A DNA stretch of 8,647 nucleotides, from assembly GCA_944336815.1 (NCBI GenBank), contig CALVLG010000042.1:1-8647 (forward strand), written 5' to 3'. The notes below the pieces were generated by a model. That model made no database searches. It was given only the letters and a program-made list of their open reading frames with translations, and was not told the origin of the DNA. Below are positions 1 to 6,639 of the stretch, piece after piece (position 1 is the stretch's first letter; the number at the start of each line of letters is the position of its first letter). A program made the position numbers and the translations under genes. This DNA is from an uncultured Bacilli bacterium. Its GTDB lineage: Bacteria; Bacillota_I; Bacilli_A; RF39; UBA660.

Positions 1-1457
1 GTTGGAGCAAGCCACAAAGGATAAATTCCTTTCGTTTCTTCGATTAGGAAAGCCGTGAAACGGTCAAACGTTCCAAATATAGCTCGGTGAATTACAACTG
101 GTATTTGTTTTTCCCCATTTTTATCAATATAATTTAAGTCAAATCTTCGTGGTAGTAAAAAGTCTAGTTGACAAGTAGATAATGTTACTTCGGGACCAAC
201 AGCTGGTTTTACTTCTACATCTAATTTTGGCCCATAGAAAGCTGCTTCCCCTATTGCTTCAAAATATGGTTCACCTAATTCATCTAATACTTCACGAAGT
301 TTGTTCTCTGCCATTTCCCACATTGTATCATCATCAAAATATTTTTCTTTATCTTTAGGATCTCTTAAAGATAGACGGAATTTATAATTTTTAATGCCAA
401 AATCTTTATATACAGCGAGGATTAAATCAACTACTTTTTTGAATTCTTCACCTATTTGTTCTGGAGTAACAAATAAATGGGCATCGTTTTGACACATACA
501 GCGTACTCTTTCTAAACCTTTAACGGCCCCGCTGGCTTCATAACGAAAATCAGTAGCAAACTCACCTATTCTAATTGGTAAATCACGATAAGAATGTAAT
601 TTGTTTTTATAAATTAACATGTGATGAGGACAATTCATTGGTCTTAGGACAAACTCTTCTTCGTCTACTTTCATCATTGGAAACATATTTTCTTTATAAT
701 GATCCCAGTGTCCTGATGTTTTATATAGGTTTACGGTACCAACACATGGGGTATAAACATGAACGTAACCCATTTTTTCTTCTTTTTCATAAATGTAGTT
801 TTCTAATTGTTTACGAATCATCGCTCCATTTGGAAGCCACATTGGCATGCCGGCGCCAACTAATTCATGGTTCATGTAAATTTCTTGTTCTTTGCCTATT
901 TTGCGATGATCTCTTTGCTTCATTTCTTCTAGTTCTTGTAAGTGACTTTGTAAATCTTCTTCGGTTTCAAAACATACGCCATAAATTCTTTGTAAAACTT
1001 TGTTTTTTGCATCGCCTTTATAATATGAGCCACTGAATTTTAAAAGTTTAAAATGTTTACATTCTTTAACAGAATCTACATGAGGACCACGACACAAATC
1101 TGTAAAGTCGCCTTGTGTATAACAAGATATAACTTCATCTTCAGGCATTTCATTAATTAAATCTATTTTATAAGGATCATCTTTAAACATTTCTAAGGCT
1201 TCTGGTCTAGAAAGTTCATGGCGAATAATTTTTTTGCCGTCTTTGATAATCTTTTTCATTTCTTTTTCGATTTTAGCTAATTCTTCATTTGTTAAGGTAA
1301 TATCACCTAAATCCATATCATAATAAAAGCCTTCACTGATTACTGGGCCAACCCAAAATTTGGCATTTGGATGTAAATGTTTAACCGCTTGGGCTAAAAC
1401 ATGGGCACAGCTGTGATTTAATTTACTTAGTTTTTCATTTTCTTTAATATTAATCAC
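1..1457 (-). CDS. thrS: Threonyl-tRNA synthetase lacking the TGS domain (3' end beyond window)
   Basis: Cytoplasmic class II synthetase that charges tRNA-Thr. 485 codons are visible; the reading frame leaves the window at the start of the anticodon-binding domain (...GIYPLWLAP). The editing domain begins almost at once: H15 and H19 in HSCAHVL and C122 and H126 in CRGPH match the four editing residues of E. coli ThrRS (73, 77, 182, 186). The zinc ligands are C276 (MNCPHH), H327 (NDAHLF) and H457 (VVIHRAI). The constant offset of about 58 residues shows that the usual N-terminal TGS domain is absent. The GTG start follows GAAGGA by 7 nt, and an in-frame TGA at 1461-1463 blocks any extension. 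It lies 16 nt after the 177-aa ORF and is probably co-transcribed from the T-box leader. Family assignment is certain. Confidence 0.97.
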   Translation of the reverse strand, partial: MINIKENEKLSKLNHSCAHVLAQAVKHLHPNAKFWVGPVISEGFYYDMDLGDITLTNEELAKIEKEMKKIIKDGKKIIRHELSRPEALEMFKDDPYKIDLINEMPEDEVISCYTQGDFTDLCRGPHVDSVKECKHFKLLKFSGSYYKGDAKNKVLQRIYGVCFETEEDLQSHLQELEEMKQRDHRKIGKEQEIYMNHELVGAGMPMWLPNGAMIRKQLENYIYEKEEKMGYVHVYTPCVGTVNLYKTSGHWDHYKENMFPMMKVDEEEFVLRPMNCPHHMLIYKNKLHSYRDLPIRIGEFATDFRYEASGAVKGLERVRCMCQNDAHLFVTPEQIGEEFKKVVDLILAVYKDFGIKNYKFRLSLRDPKDKEKYFDDDTMWEMAENKLREVLDELGEPYFEAIGEAAFYGPKLDVEVKPAVGPEVTLSTCQLDFLLPRRFDLNYIDKNGEKQIPVVIHRAIFGTFDRFTAFLIEETKGIYPLWLAP

Positions 1458-1464
1458 TATTCAT

Positions 1465-1472
1465 TCCTTCTT
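1465..1472 (-). promoter_or_regulatory. Ribosome binding site that fixes the thrS GTG start
   Basis: AAGAAGGA lies 7 nt before GTG at 1457. The nearer ATG at 1464 opens a frame that stops after four codons, and the GTG frame has a TGA two codons upstream. GTG 1457 is therefore the only reasonable start and the shortened N-terminus is not an annotation artefact. Confidence 0.75.
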
Positions 1473-1473
1473 T

Positions 1474-2007
1474 CTAATATCTTCTTTTTCGACTTTGAAC
1501 TTTGATTAAACGGTTTCTATTTTCGGTTACATAATCTTCATCTAAAAAATCCGGCCTATTATTTTCATTTTCTTTTTGCATTAAAAGGGCTTTCTTTTCT
1601 TTTTTTAATAAATATTTAATATAACCATTTGGAAATTCTGGCTTTTCTTCGTTAAAAAAAGTTTTAATACTGGCTTCTCTTCGCTCTTCCATCTCTTCTG
1701 GGGTTAAGCTTTCGATAGTAAACATTTTCATTGGAATATAGTATGGCAAAATTTTGTGATAGTCATCTTTTACCAAGATTGTTTTCCCTTCAAAAACATC
1801 ATGTTTATCAATTTTTTTGACCGACATGCGAACTGGTAACGTGACTTTATCGGGAAACTTTTGATTACGCAGACACAGTTTACGCATCATGATTTCATGA
1901 GATATTAAAACGTTTTCTCTTTTAGGGCATTCAAGGCCACACATCATCATAAATTTGTAAACAGAAATAATTTTGTTTTTGCCAAAATAGTACTTTTTTT
2001 TCGTCAT
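1474..2007 (-). CDS. Unrecognised 177-aa charged protein in the thrS T-box operon
   Basis: I do not recognise a family. It is a soluble-looking protein with no signal peptide or membrane segment. Residues 1-100 are mixed, with Met/Cys-rich stretches (MMMCGLEC near 20-27) and predicted beta/loop segments. Residues about 100-140 are acidic and then strongly helical and charged, and the tail is basic (ending SRKRRY), which would fit RNA or ribosome binding, although that is only inference. The start has AGAGAGG 7 nt upstream. It is the first gene after the T-box terminator and lies 16 nt before thrS, so its expression should follow charging of the cognate tRNA. It does not resemble a detached TGS domain. 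Coding status is supported by the RBS, the operon position and an uninterrupted frame; function is unknown. Confidence 0.75.
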   Translation of the reverse strand: MTKKKYYFGKNKIISVYKFMMMCGLECPKRENVLISHEIMMRKLCLRNQKFPDKVTLPVRMSVKKIDKHDVFEGKTILVKDDYHKILPYYIPMKMFTIESLTPEEMEERREASIKTFFNEEKPEFPNGYIKYLLKKEKKALLMQKENENNRPDFLDEDYVTENRNRLIKVQSRKRRY

Positions 2008-2025
2008 AAATAATCCTCTCTAAAA

Positions 2026-2075
2026 CAAAAAAAGGATGATACTTTAGGAGTCTTTTGATAGACGGTACCATCCTT
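2026..2075 (-). terminator. T-box attenuator terminator
   Basis: The arms AAGGATGGTAC (2065-2075) and GTATCATCCTT (2032-2042) pair over 11 bp with one G-U pair, followed by a run of seven T. The left arm contains the T-box bulge sequence, so this hairpin excludes the antiterminator. It controls entry into orf177-thrS. Confidence 0.9.
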
Positions 2076-2232
2076 ATTTTTTACTTTATTTAATCTTTAA
2101 CGGAATTACCCGTATCTTATTAGATCTCTTGCAAAAGGAGTAACAAAAAAGGTTTTGCATCTTAGTTTCACCAACCCTAAGTTCTCTATCTCAAACACAC
2201 TTTTTTATCATATCTTTTGTTTGGCGATTTAC
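2031..2232 (-). ncRNA. T-box riboswitch leader upstream of orf177-thrS
   Basis: A cis-acting leader that senses uncharged tRNA and allows read-through of the attenuator. A canonical antiterminator can be drawn: AGGA, a 7-nt bulge TGGTACC (2064-2070), GTCT, a 6-nt loop, AGAC, TCCT. The TGGT would pair with an ACCA tRNA end (discriminator A). Stem I shows the distal hairpin CTTAG...CTAAG enclosing GGTTGGTG (2161-2181), an upper helix AAAAAAG/CTTTTTT and a lower helix CAAAAG/CTTTTG. Between the 3' arms lies GTTACTC, in which ACT (2139-2141, Thr) is the preferred specifier because of the thrS context. TAC (Tyr) or CTC (Leu) are possible by register alone. A short hairpin ACGG-GTAATT-CCGT fits stem III. 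Confidence 0.93.
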
Positions 2233-2238
2233 ATGCTT

Positions 2239-2267
2239 ATCTTAACACTTTTCTAAAGGTATTGCAA
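2239..2267 (-). promoter_or_regulatory. Promoter of the T-box/orf177/thrS unit
   Basis: The -35 TTGCAA (2262-2267) and -10 TAAGAT (2239-2244) are separated by exactly 17 nt, placing the start near 2232, just before the T-box leader. It begins 6 bp beyond the stop codon of the HD-domain gene, and no terminator separates them. Confidence 0.7.
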
Positions 2268-2273
2268 GACAAT

Positions 2274-3188
2274 TTAGTTTAATCTTTGCCCTAATACTAA
2301 AGGATTCAAAGTTCTTTTTTTTACTGGTGGATGAAGCACATAAGGAATATCTTTCCTTTTGATATTAGCAAAAAGCATTAATCTTTGATGTAAAAAAGGA
2401 TCAGGTATTTCTTTTAAACGGCTAAGTAAACTTTCTTCGCTTAAAATATATAGTTCATGATAAAAAAGATATTCTTGTTGAATAGCATATTTTGTAATGC
2501 TAGCAAGTAATTCCATCATAAAAAGGTCTTCTTTGGACTCACAATATCTAGCAATGATGTTATTTTCTTTAACAACTAGACGAGCAATTTGTTCATTTGT
2601 AAAACCTATTTCTTTCTCGCCGTCTTCATTTATATATATTGCTAAGGAAGAAAGAATGGCCCGAATACTTTCTTTAGTTAAAGTTTGGGACCAAGATATA
2701 CCATTTAATATAATTCCATCTAATCTATCAACACAAAGTTTGGGCCGGTCATTATCAATAAGAGAATACTGTTTGAAATTTAAAATTTGGCTGACGGTTA
2801 TTTTATCGCGTTGTAAAAGATTTAAAAAATGATGATCTTGTTTTAGTAATAAAGCTAGATCTTCTTCGGTACTTTCTTGTTTTTCATAGTCCTTGTTCAT
2901 GTAATCAATAACATGCGAAAAGCATGGTGTCCCGGCATCATGACAAAGAAAGGATATTACCTCTTCTTTCGTACCGTTTAAATAGTTTACTAAGGAGGCC
3001 CCGCTTACGGTATGGTCAAAACGTGTAATTTTTTCTTTAAAATCATAAACGTCTTTGGATGCATAATCCATGCCACATAAATAGCTGATACCTTTTAAGC
3101 GTTTTATAAGTGAGGTATTAAGATATGCTTGATATTTTTGTTTAAATAAATCGGCTTTTAATAATTCTAAATAGTATTTATAAAGCAT
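2274..3188 (-). CDS. HD-domain phosphohydrolase, dNTPase/SAMHD1-like family, atypical active site
   Basis: A 304-aa cytoplasmic protein of the HD superfamily, closest in pattern to the dGTPase/SAMHD1-like group (RFDH...HDAGTPCFSH...VDRLDG). H59, H83-D84 and D154 supply the expected metal site. The family motif HDxGHxPFSH appears here as HDAGTPCFSH: the last histidine (H92) and the Asp three residues later (D95) are kept, but the GH histidine is Thr87. Phosphohydrolase activity on a nucleotide is likely from the family, but the substrate is unknown and activity may be altered. The ATG at 3188 (MLYKYY) is chosen over an upstream in-frame codon at 3245 because that would overlap mutM by 56 bp with no RBS, whereas 3188 has AGAAGGA four nt upstream. 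It starts one base after the mutM stop, so the two are probably translationally coupled. Confidence 0.85.
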   Translation of the reverse strand: MLYKYYLELLKADLFKQKYQAYLNTSLIKRLKGISYLCGMDYASKDVYDFKEKITRFDHTVSGASLVNYLNGTKEEVISFLCHDAGTPCFSHVIDYMNKDYEKQESTEEDLALLLKQDHHFLNLLQRDKITVSQILNFKQYSLIDNDRPKLCVDRLDGIILNGISWSQTLTKESIRAILSSLAIYINEDGEKEIGFTNEQIARLVVKENNIIARYCESKEDLFMMELLASITKYAIQQEYLFYHELYILSEESLLSRLKEIPDPFLHQRLMLFANIKRKDIPYVLHPPVKKRTLNPLVLGQRLN

Positions 3189-3189
3189 A

Positions 3190-4017
3190 TTATCCTTCTT
3201 TCTTTTGGCATTTTGGACAATAATAAGTACTACGACCACCGACAACTATTTTGGCTATTTTTGTTTGACATATTTTGCATGGTTCTCCTTCTCTTTTGTG
3301 AACCATTAAATTTTGTTGGAATCTTCCGGTTACTCCTAGGGAACTGGTGTAGCTTCGAATTGTCGTCCCACCACATTTTATGGCGGTGGTTATTATTTTA
3401 TACGCAGCTTCCTTTATTTTTGCACAGTCATCTAATGAAATTTCTTTGCCTTTAGTTAAAGGATGAATTTTCGCGGCAAATAGTACTTCGTCAGCATAAA
3501 TGTTGCCAAGGCCGCTTATAATTGTTTGGTCTAGTAAAATAGTTTTCATAGGAATATTTTTAGAATGAATTTTGTTATATAAATATTCTTTAGTTAAATC
3601 ATCACTTATTGGTTCTTTGCCTTGTTTTTTAATTCCTTCAAAATCATACAAGTTTTCTTTTAAGACTAGTTTCATGCGACCAAATTTTCGCGTATCGTGA
3701 TAACGCATACTTAATCCACTCGCAAAAGTAAAAACAACATGTTCGTGTTTTTCAATGGGATCATTTTTGTCTTTCAAGAAATATTTTCCTTCCATTCTTA
3801 AGTGGCTTAATAAATAATGAGTATCGGTTTCAAATAATAACCATTTGCCAATTCTTTTTATATCTAGAAATTCTTTTCCAATTAAAGCTGCTTTGACAAG
3901 ACTTTCATCATCTAATAATATTGGTAAATAATAAGCTTTAAAATCAACTATTTTTTGATGAAGAATCCGTTTTTTTAAAGTGTTTCTTACAGTTTCTACT
4001 TCAGCTATTTCAGGCAT
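3190..4017 (-). CDS. mutM: Formamidopyrimidine-DNA glycosylase (MutM/Fpg)
   Basis: Base-excision repair glycosylase/AP lyase that removes 8-oxoguanine and ring-opened purines. The 275-aa length is normal. After Met removal the N-terminus is PEIAEVE, giving the catalytic Pro and Glu (the usual motif is PELPEVE; here Leu-Pro is Ile-Ala). Other landmarks are Lys58 in RIGKWL, the HLRMEGK segment with Met75, R110 and F112 in DTRKFGR (the base-flipping triad), the helix-two-turn-helix region GLGNIYADEVLF (169-180), and a C-terminal zinc finger with C247, C250, C267 and C270 and the conserved Arg262 in GRSTYYCPKC. The start has AAGGAAG 7 nt upstream and its own promoter in the preceding gap. The HD-domain gene follows after one base. 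Confidence 0.97.
   Translation of the reverse strand: MPEIAEVETVRNTLKKRILHQKIVDFKAYYLPILLDDESLVKAALIGKEFLDIKRIGKWLLFETDTHYLLSHLRMEGKYFLKDKNDPIEKHEHVVFTFASGLSMRYHDTRKFGRMKLVLKENLYDFEGIKKQGKEPISDDLTKEYLYNKIHSKNIPMKTILLDQTIISGLGNIYADEVLFAAKIHPLTKGKEISLDDCAKIKEAAYKIITTAIKCGGTTIRSYTSSLGVTGRFQQNLMVHKREGEPCKICQTKIAKIVVGGRSTYYCPKCQKKEG
3193..3199 (-). promoter_or_regulatory. Ribosome binding site of the HD-domain gene, inside the mutM end
   Basis: AGAAGGA is formed by the last codons of mutM, ends 4 nt before ATG 3188 and is separated from it by the mutM TAA. This supports the shorter start for the HD protein and points to translational coupling. Confidence 0.7.
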
Positions 4018-4038
4018 AAAATCACTTCCTTAAAAAAG

Positions 4039-4047
4039 ATTATAGCA
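4039..4047 (-). promoter_or_regulatory. Extended -10 promoter of mutM
   Basis: TGCTATAAT is a full extended -10 element (4039-4047). A -35 is not recognisable at 17 nt, only a T-rich stretch. The predicted start near 4032 gives a leader of about 15 nt, with the Shine-Dalgarno sequence (4025-4031) at its very beginning. Confidence 0.7.
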
Positions 4048-4062
4048 CAAAAAAGAAAACAC

Positions 4063-4083
4063 AAAAAAAGAAAAACGCTTTTT
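4063..4083 (-). terminator. Weak possible terminator after the ATP-grasp gene
   Basis: AAAAA-GCG-TTTTT overlaps the stop codon and is followed by C and seven T. The stem is A-T only with a three-base loop, so termination is doubtful and read-through into mutM is possible. Confidence 0.3.
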
Positions 4084-5101
4084 AGTCTTTCTTTGTTCCA
4101 TATATCACTTCGTCAAAAAATGGTTTTAAACCTTCTTTAGTTTCCGATAAGTGAATTTTAGATTGATATATATCATAACCTGGTAATTCATTTCCTTCAA
4201 TCAAAACCGGGCCTTTATCTGTTATTGCAATGTCCCAACCGACTAATCCTACTTGAGGAATTTTTTCACTGGCTTTTAACGCCATTTGGATAGCTTCTTG
4301 GTAATACGGAATTTGAAATCCCGTTATTGGCACTTTAGAAGTAGGATGGACAGTAAAAAGTTTTCCTTCTCTATCCATAGCTGGTTTGGTTATTACTCCT
4401 TTATCAGAAAATAAGGTATACATACCACCGCTGTGAAAGTTATCAACATCACAAATACCATTACCAATGCGAATTGCTCTTAACATTACGGTTGTGTGGC
4501 CTTCTTTTCTAACTGTTACAATTCTTAAGGTGTTTACTGAGGCTTTACACAATCTGTTCATTTCTTTGTGTTGCTTTACATAATCTTCAACTAAATATTG
4601 TTTAGTGCTTTTTAAAACTTCATATAATTTGGCAATGTTAGTTTGGGGATCAATTACGATTTTTTCAACATTTGCCCCACCGGATTGGTCTACAGGCTTA
4701 ACCATAATGACATTATGTTTTTTGACGAATTTGGTGAATTTTTCTAAATTGGTTTTTCGTAAATCTAAAAAATCACGATTAACAAATTCTTTGAATTTTT
4801 GGTTAAATTCTATTTTATTACGAAAGAAATGGTAGTATTCAGGATTATTTAAGGTCTTTAAATAGCCATTATTAACGCCTCTGGTAATATATGTTTTTCT
4901 TTTTTCATTAGGCAAATCTTCAAAATAAAAAAGAAAGTAATCTGTATAACCAGCTAGATATTTGTAAGAGCAATAAAGCATATCAAAAAAAAGATATATT
5001 CTACTCTTTCCACTTCGTTGATGGATTTTACCAATTGTTTTAAAAAATTCTTTGAAACTCATGTTTTTAATTCTTCCTAAATAATAACGTATTTTTTTCA
5101 T
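4082..5101 (-). CDS. ATP-grasp protein, sugar-transfer-associated type
   Basis: A 339-aa ATP-dependent ligase-fold protein. The C-terminal two thirds carry ATP-grasp landmarks: a nucleotide-binding Lys135 in VKPVDQSGGANV with its glycine loop, E172 in LVEDYV, NTLRIVTV (190-197), and the metal-binding end VGWDIAITDKGPVLIEGNE (D290, E302, N304). The NTLRIVTV and GWDIAI...LIEGN pattern matches the sugar-transfer-associated ATP-grasp family, often found near polysaccharide or cell-envelope genes. The substrate is not predictable here. The N-terminal 110 residues are basic and aromatic-rich without a clear membrane segment. GGAGG lies 6 nt before the start. It is divergent from the NlpC/P60 cell-wall gene, which is compatible with an envelope role but does not prove one. 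Confidence 0.85.
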   Translation of the reverse strand: MKKIRYYLGRIKNMSFKEFFKTIGKIHQRSGKSRIYLFFDMLYCSYKYLAGYTDYFLFYFEDLPNEKRKTYITRGVNNGYLKTLNNPEYYHFFRNKIEFNQKFKEFVNRDFLDLRKTNLEKFTKFVKKHNVIMVKPVDQSGGANVEKIVIDPQTNIAKLYEVLKSTKQYLVEDYVKQHKEMNRLCKASVNTLRIVTVRKEGHTTVMLRAIRIGNGICDVDNFHSGGMYTLFSDKGVITKPAMDREGKLFTVHPTSKVPITGFQIPYYQEAIQMALKASEKIPQVGLVGWDIAITDKGPVLIEGNELPGYDIYQSKIHLSETKEGLKPFFDEVIYGTKKD

Positions 5102-5121
5102 TCATTGCCTCCATTAGTTTT

Positions 5122-5127
5122 ATTATA
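5122..5127 (-). promoter_or_regulatory. -10 box of the ATP-grasp gene promoter
   Basis: A perfect TATAAT ends 20 nt before the start codon. The hexamer 17 nt upstream (TAGCAT) is a poor -35. The predicted leader is very short, about 14 nt with GGAGG inside it. Confidence 0.55.
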
Positions 5128-5167
5128 CCGATATTTTTTGAAAAATGCTATCTTTCTCTTTTTTGTT

Positions 5168-5196
5168 TTGAAAAAGATTAAAAACTATTGTATACT
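5168..5196 (+). promoter_or_regulatory. Promoter of the NlpC/P60 hydrolase gene
   Basis: TTGAAA (5168-5173) and TATACT (5191-5196) with 17 nt spacing give a near-consensus sigma-A-type promoter. The start would be near 5203, leaving about 17 nt of leader that contains a weak AGAGTGAG ribosome site before ATG 5220. Confidence 0.8.
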
Positions 5197-5219
5197 CATG
5201 TTATAAAGAGTGAGTAAAA

Positions 5220-6566
5220 ATGAAAAAGAAAATTTGGCTTTTTTTGGTCGTAGTTGGCGTTATTATTGTTAATATTGGGACATTTACAATTATTTATTAT
5301 TTGAACCAGCCTTTGGAATTGAAGGATATGGAATTTGTGGCATATAATAATGAAGAAAATACATATACAATTAAACTTCATAAAAAAGAAAATTTTGGGG
5401 CTAATGAAAATTTTAATTGTTTGGCTAAATTAGACGATGAAGAAATAACTTCGGATGGTCAAAACAATGAATGTTTACTTACTTTGCCTTTAAACAAAGA
5501 TTATGAAATTTTTTTAAAGCAAAATGGAAAAGAAAGTTCTGTATATCATGTTTTAGATTATATCAGTAATGTTTTAGATTTCTCTTTCGTTTATCCTAAA
5601 ATGTATCTTTATGTTGGCGAAGATGACGAGATTTTATATGAAGATAATTTACTTATAAATAATGATATGGATTATGAATTTGTTTCTTCTGATACGAATG
5701 TTTTGGAAATCGATGGAAAGACGATGATTGGCAAAGCTGATGGTATAGTAACTATTTCCTCTTCTAAAATGGAAAGTACTTTAACCGTTGTTGTCACTGA
5801 TTTAATTGATGAGCAAAAGTATCAGTCAGAATATAAAGAAGATTTACCTTGTAACTATTATTCTTTAGAGGACGCGACTTTGTTAGATGATATTTTAGCT
5901 TATAATATAGAAAGAGCTGGTTATAAAACGCGGGCTGGTGCGGTGGAAGCGGCAAGGTTTTTAACGATGAACTTTAAGTTTCGTATTCCTTATTTTTACG
6001 AAAATGGTCGACTTCATAGCTCGGGTGGTAATTATGTAGATGGTGAAGGAAGATATTATAAAGTTGGTATGTATCTTCATGAAAAAAAAATGAAAGATAT
6101 TAAATATGTTGATAGTGGGCCAGCTATTTGGGGTTGTCCTTTAGATAATTGGGTTGTGGATACAGAATTTGGATATTATTATGGAAAACCAAAACCTAAT
6201 GGCATGGATTGTTCAGGATTTGTTTCGTGGGCTTTATTAAATGCCGGATATGATCCTGGTGATTTAGGCGCTGGACAAACAGATAATGTTTATCAACTTC
6301 CTGATTTAGGTGAATATGTTCCTTTAAATGCGTCCCTATTTGATAGTGGCAAAATTAAGGCCGGCGATTTTGTAAGCGTGTTTGGTCATATTGGTATGAT
6401 TATTGGAATCGATGGCGATGATGTTTACGTAGCGGAGTCTCTGGCTGATTATGGTGGCGTCGTTAATCGAAAGTATAATAAAGATACAATAAATCAAACA
6501 TTTCCTTATGTTGTTTTGATGGATAATTACTATAAAAATGATGGAAATTATACGATTATGTGGTAA
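5220..6566 (+). CDS. Membrane-anchored Ig-like/NlpC-P60 cell-wall hydrolase
   Basis: A 448-aa exported protein. Residues 1-4 are basic and 5-28 form one hydrophobic segment (LFLVVVGVIIVNIGTF...) with no clear signal-peptidase site, so an N-terminal membrane anchor with the rest outside is most likely. Residues 33-112 form an unassigned domain with two cysteines (C67, C85) that could pair. Residues about 118-194 look like a bacterial Ig-like (Big_2) repeat: YVGEDDEI...FVSSDTNVLEIDG...GKADGIVTIS...LTVVVTD. The C-terminal domain is NlpC/P60-like, with nucleophile C331 in NGMDCSGFVSWAL and H390 in AGDFVSVFGHIGMIIG; E406 or a neighbour may be the third residue. The family cleaves peptidoglycan stem peptides. 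It is a single-gene unit with its own promoter and terminator. Confidence 0.88.
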   Translation: MKKKIWLFLVVVGVIIVNIGTFTIIYYLNQPLELKDMEFVAYNNEENTYTIKLHKKENFGANENFNCLAKLDDEEITSDGQNNECLLTLPLNKDYEIFLKQNGKESSVYHVLDYISNVLDFSFVYPKMYLYVGEDDEILYEDNLLINNDMDYEFVSSDTNVLEIDGKTMIGKADGIVTISSSKMESTLTVVVTDLIDEQKYQSEYKEDLPCNYYSLEDATLLDDILAYNIERAGYKTRAGAVEAARFLTMNFKFRIPYFYENGRLHSSGGNYVDGEGRYYKVGMYLHEKKMKDIKYVDSGPAIWGCPLDNWVVDTEFGYYYGKPKPNGMDCSGFVSWALLNAGYDPGDLGAGQTDNVYQLPDLGEYVPLNASLFDSGKIKAGDFVSVFGHIGMIIGIDGDDVYVAESLADYGGVVNRKYNKDTINQTFPYVVLMDNYYKNDGNYTIMW

Positions 6567-6577
6567 TTTCCTTTTTT
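6543..6577 (+). terminator. Intrinsic terminator overlapping the NlpC/P60 stop codon
   Basis: GGAAATTA (6543-6550) and TAATTTCC (6564-6571) form a perfect 8-bp stem with a 13-nt loop, followed by six T. The TAA stop (6564-6566) starts the right arm and the last codons form the left arm and loop. Confidence 0.75.
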
Positions 6578-6600
6578 CGACATTTTTCTCTTTCTTACAG

Positions 6601-6609
6601 TGCTAGAGT
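6601..6609 (+). promoter_or_regulatory. Possible extended -10 promoter of the endonuclease gene
   Basis: TGCTAGAGT resembles an extended -10 (four of six in the hexamer) and lies between the upstream terminator and the strong ribosome site. No good -35 is seen at 17 nt. The gene needs a promoter here if the upstream terminator works. Confidence 0.35.
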
Positions 6610-6626
6610 ATAGCCAATTTGCAAAG

Positions 6627-6633
6627 AAGGAGG
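6627..6633 (+). promoter_or_regulatory. Strong ribosome binding site fixing the endonuclease start
   Basis: AAGGAGG, the best Shine-Dalgarno match in the window, ends 6 nt before ATG 6640. The in-frame ATG at 6619 lies upstream of it and has no such site. Confidence 0.85.
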
Positions 6634-6639
6634 AAAAAT

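Noticed and set aside
575..1036. Plus-strand 153-codon frame opposite thrS
   Set aside because: It is fully antisense to conserved ThrRS catalytic sequence, with no ribosome site; a mirror of the coding strand.
2497..2832. Plus-strand frame opposite the HD-domain gene
   Set aside because: Antisense to a recognised gene, no ribosome site or domain. The same holds for 3213-3455 and 4605-4835.
3189..3245. Longer N-terminus for the HD protein starting at 3245
   Set aside because: It would overlap the mutM zinc-finger codons and adds a Val-rich stretch read from them; the ribosome site supports 3188.
5196..5381. Minus-strand 61-codon frame opposite the NlpC/P60 start
   Set aside because: It mirrors the membrane-anchor coding region and promoter; its low-complexity Asn/Phe composition is what AT-rich antisense gives.
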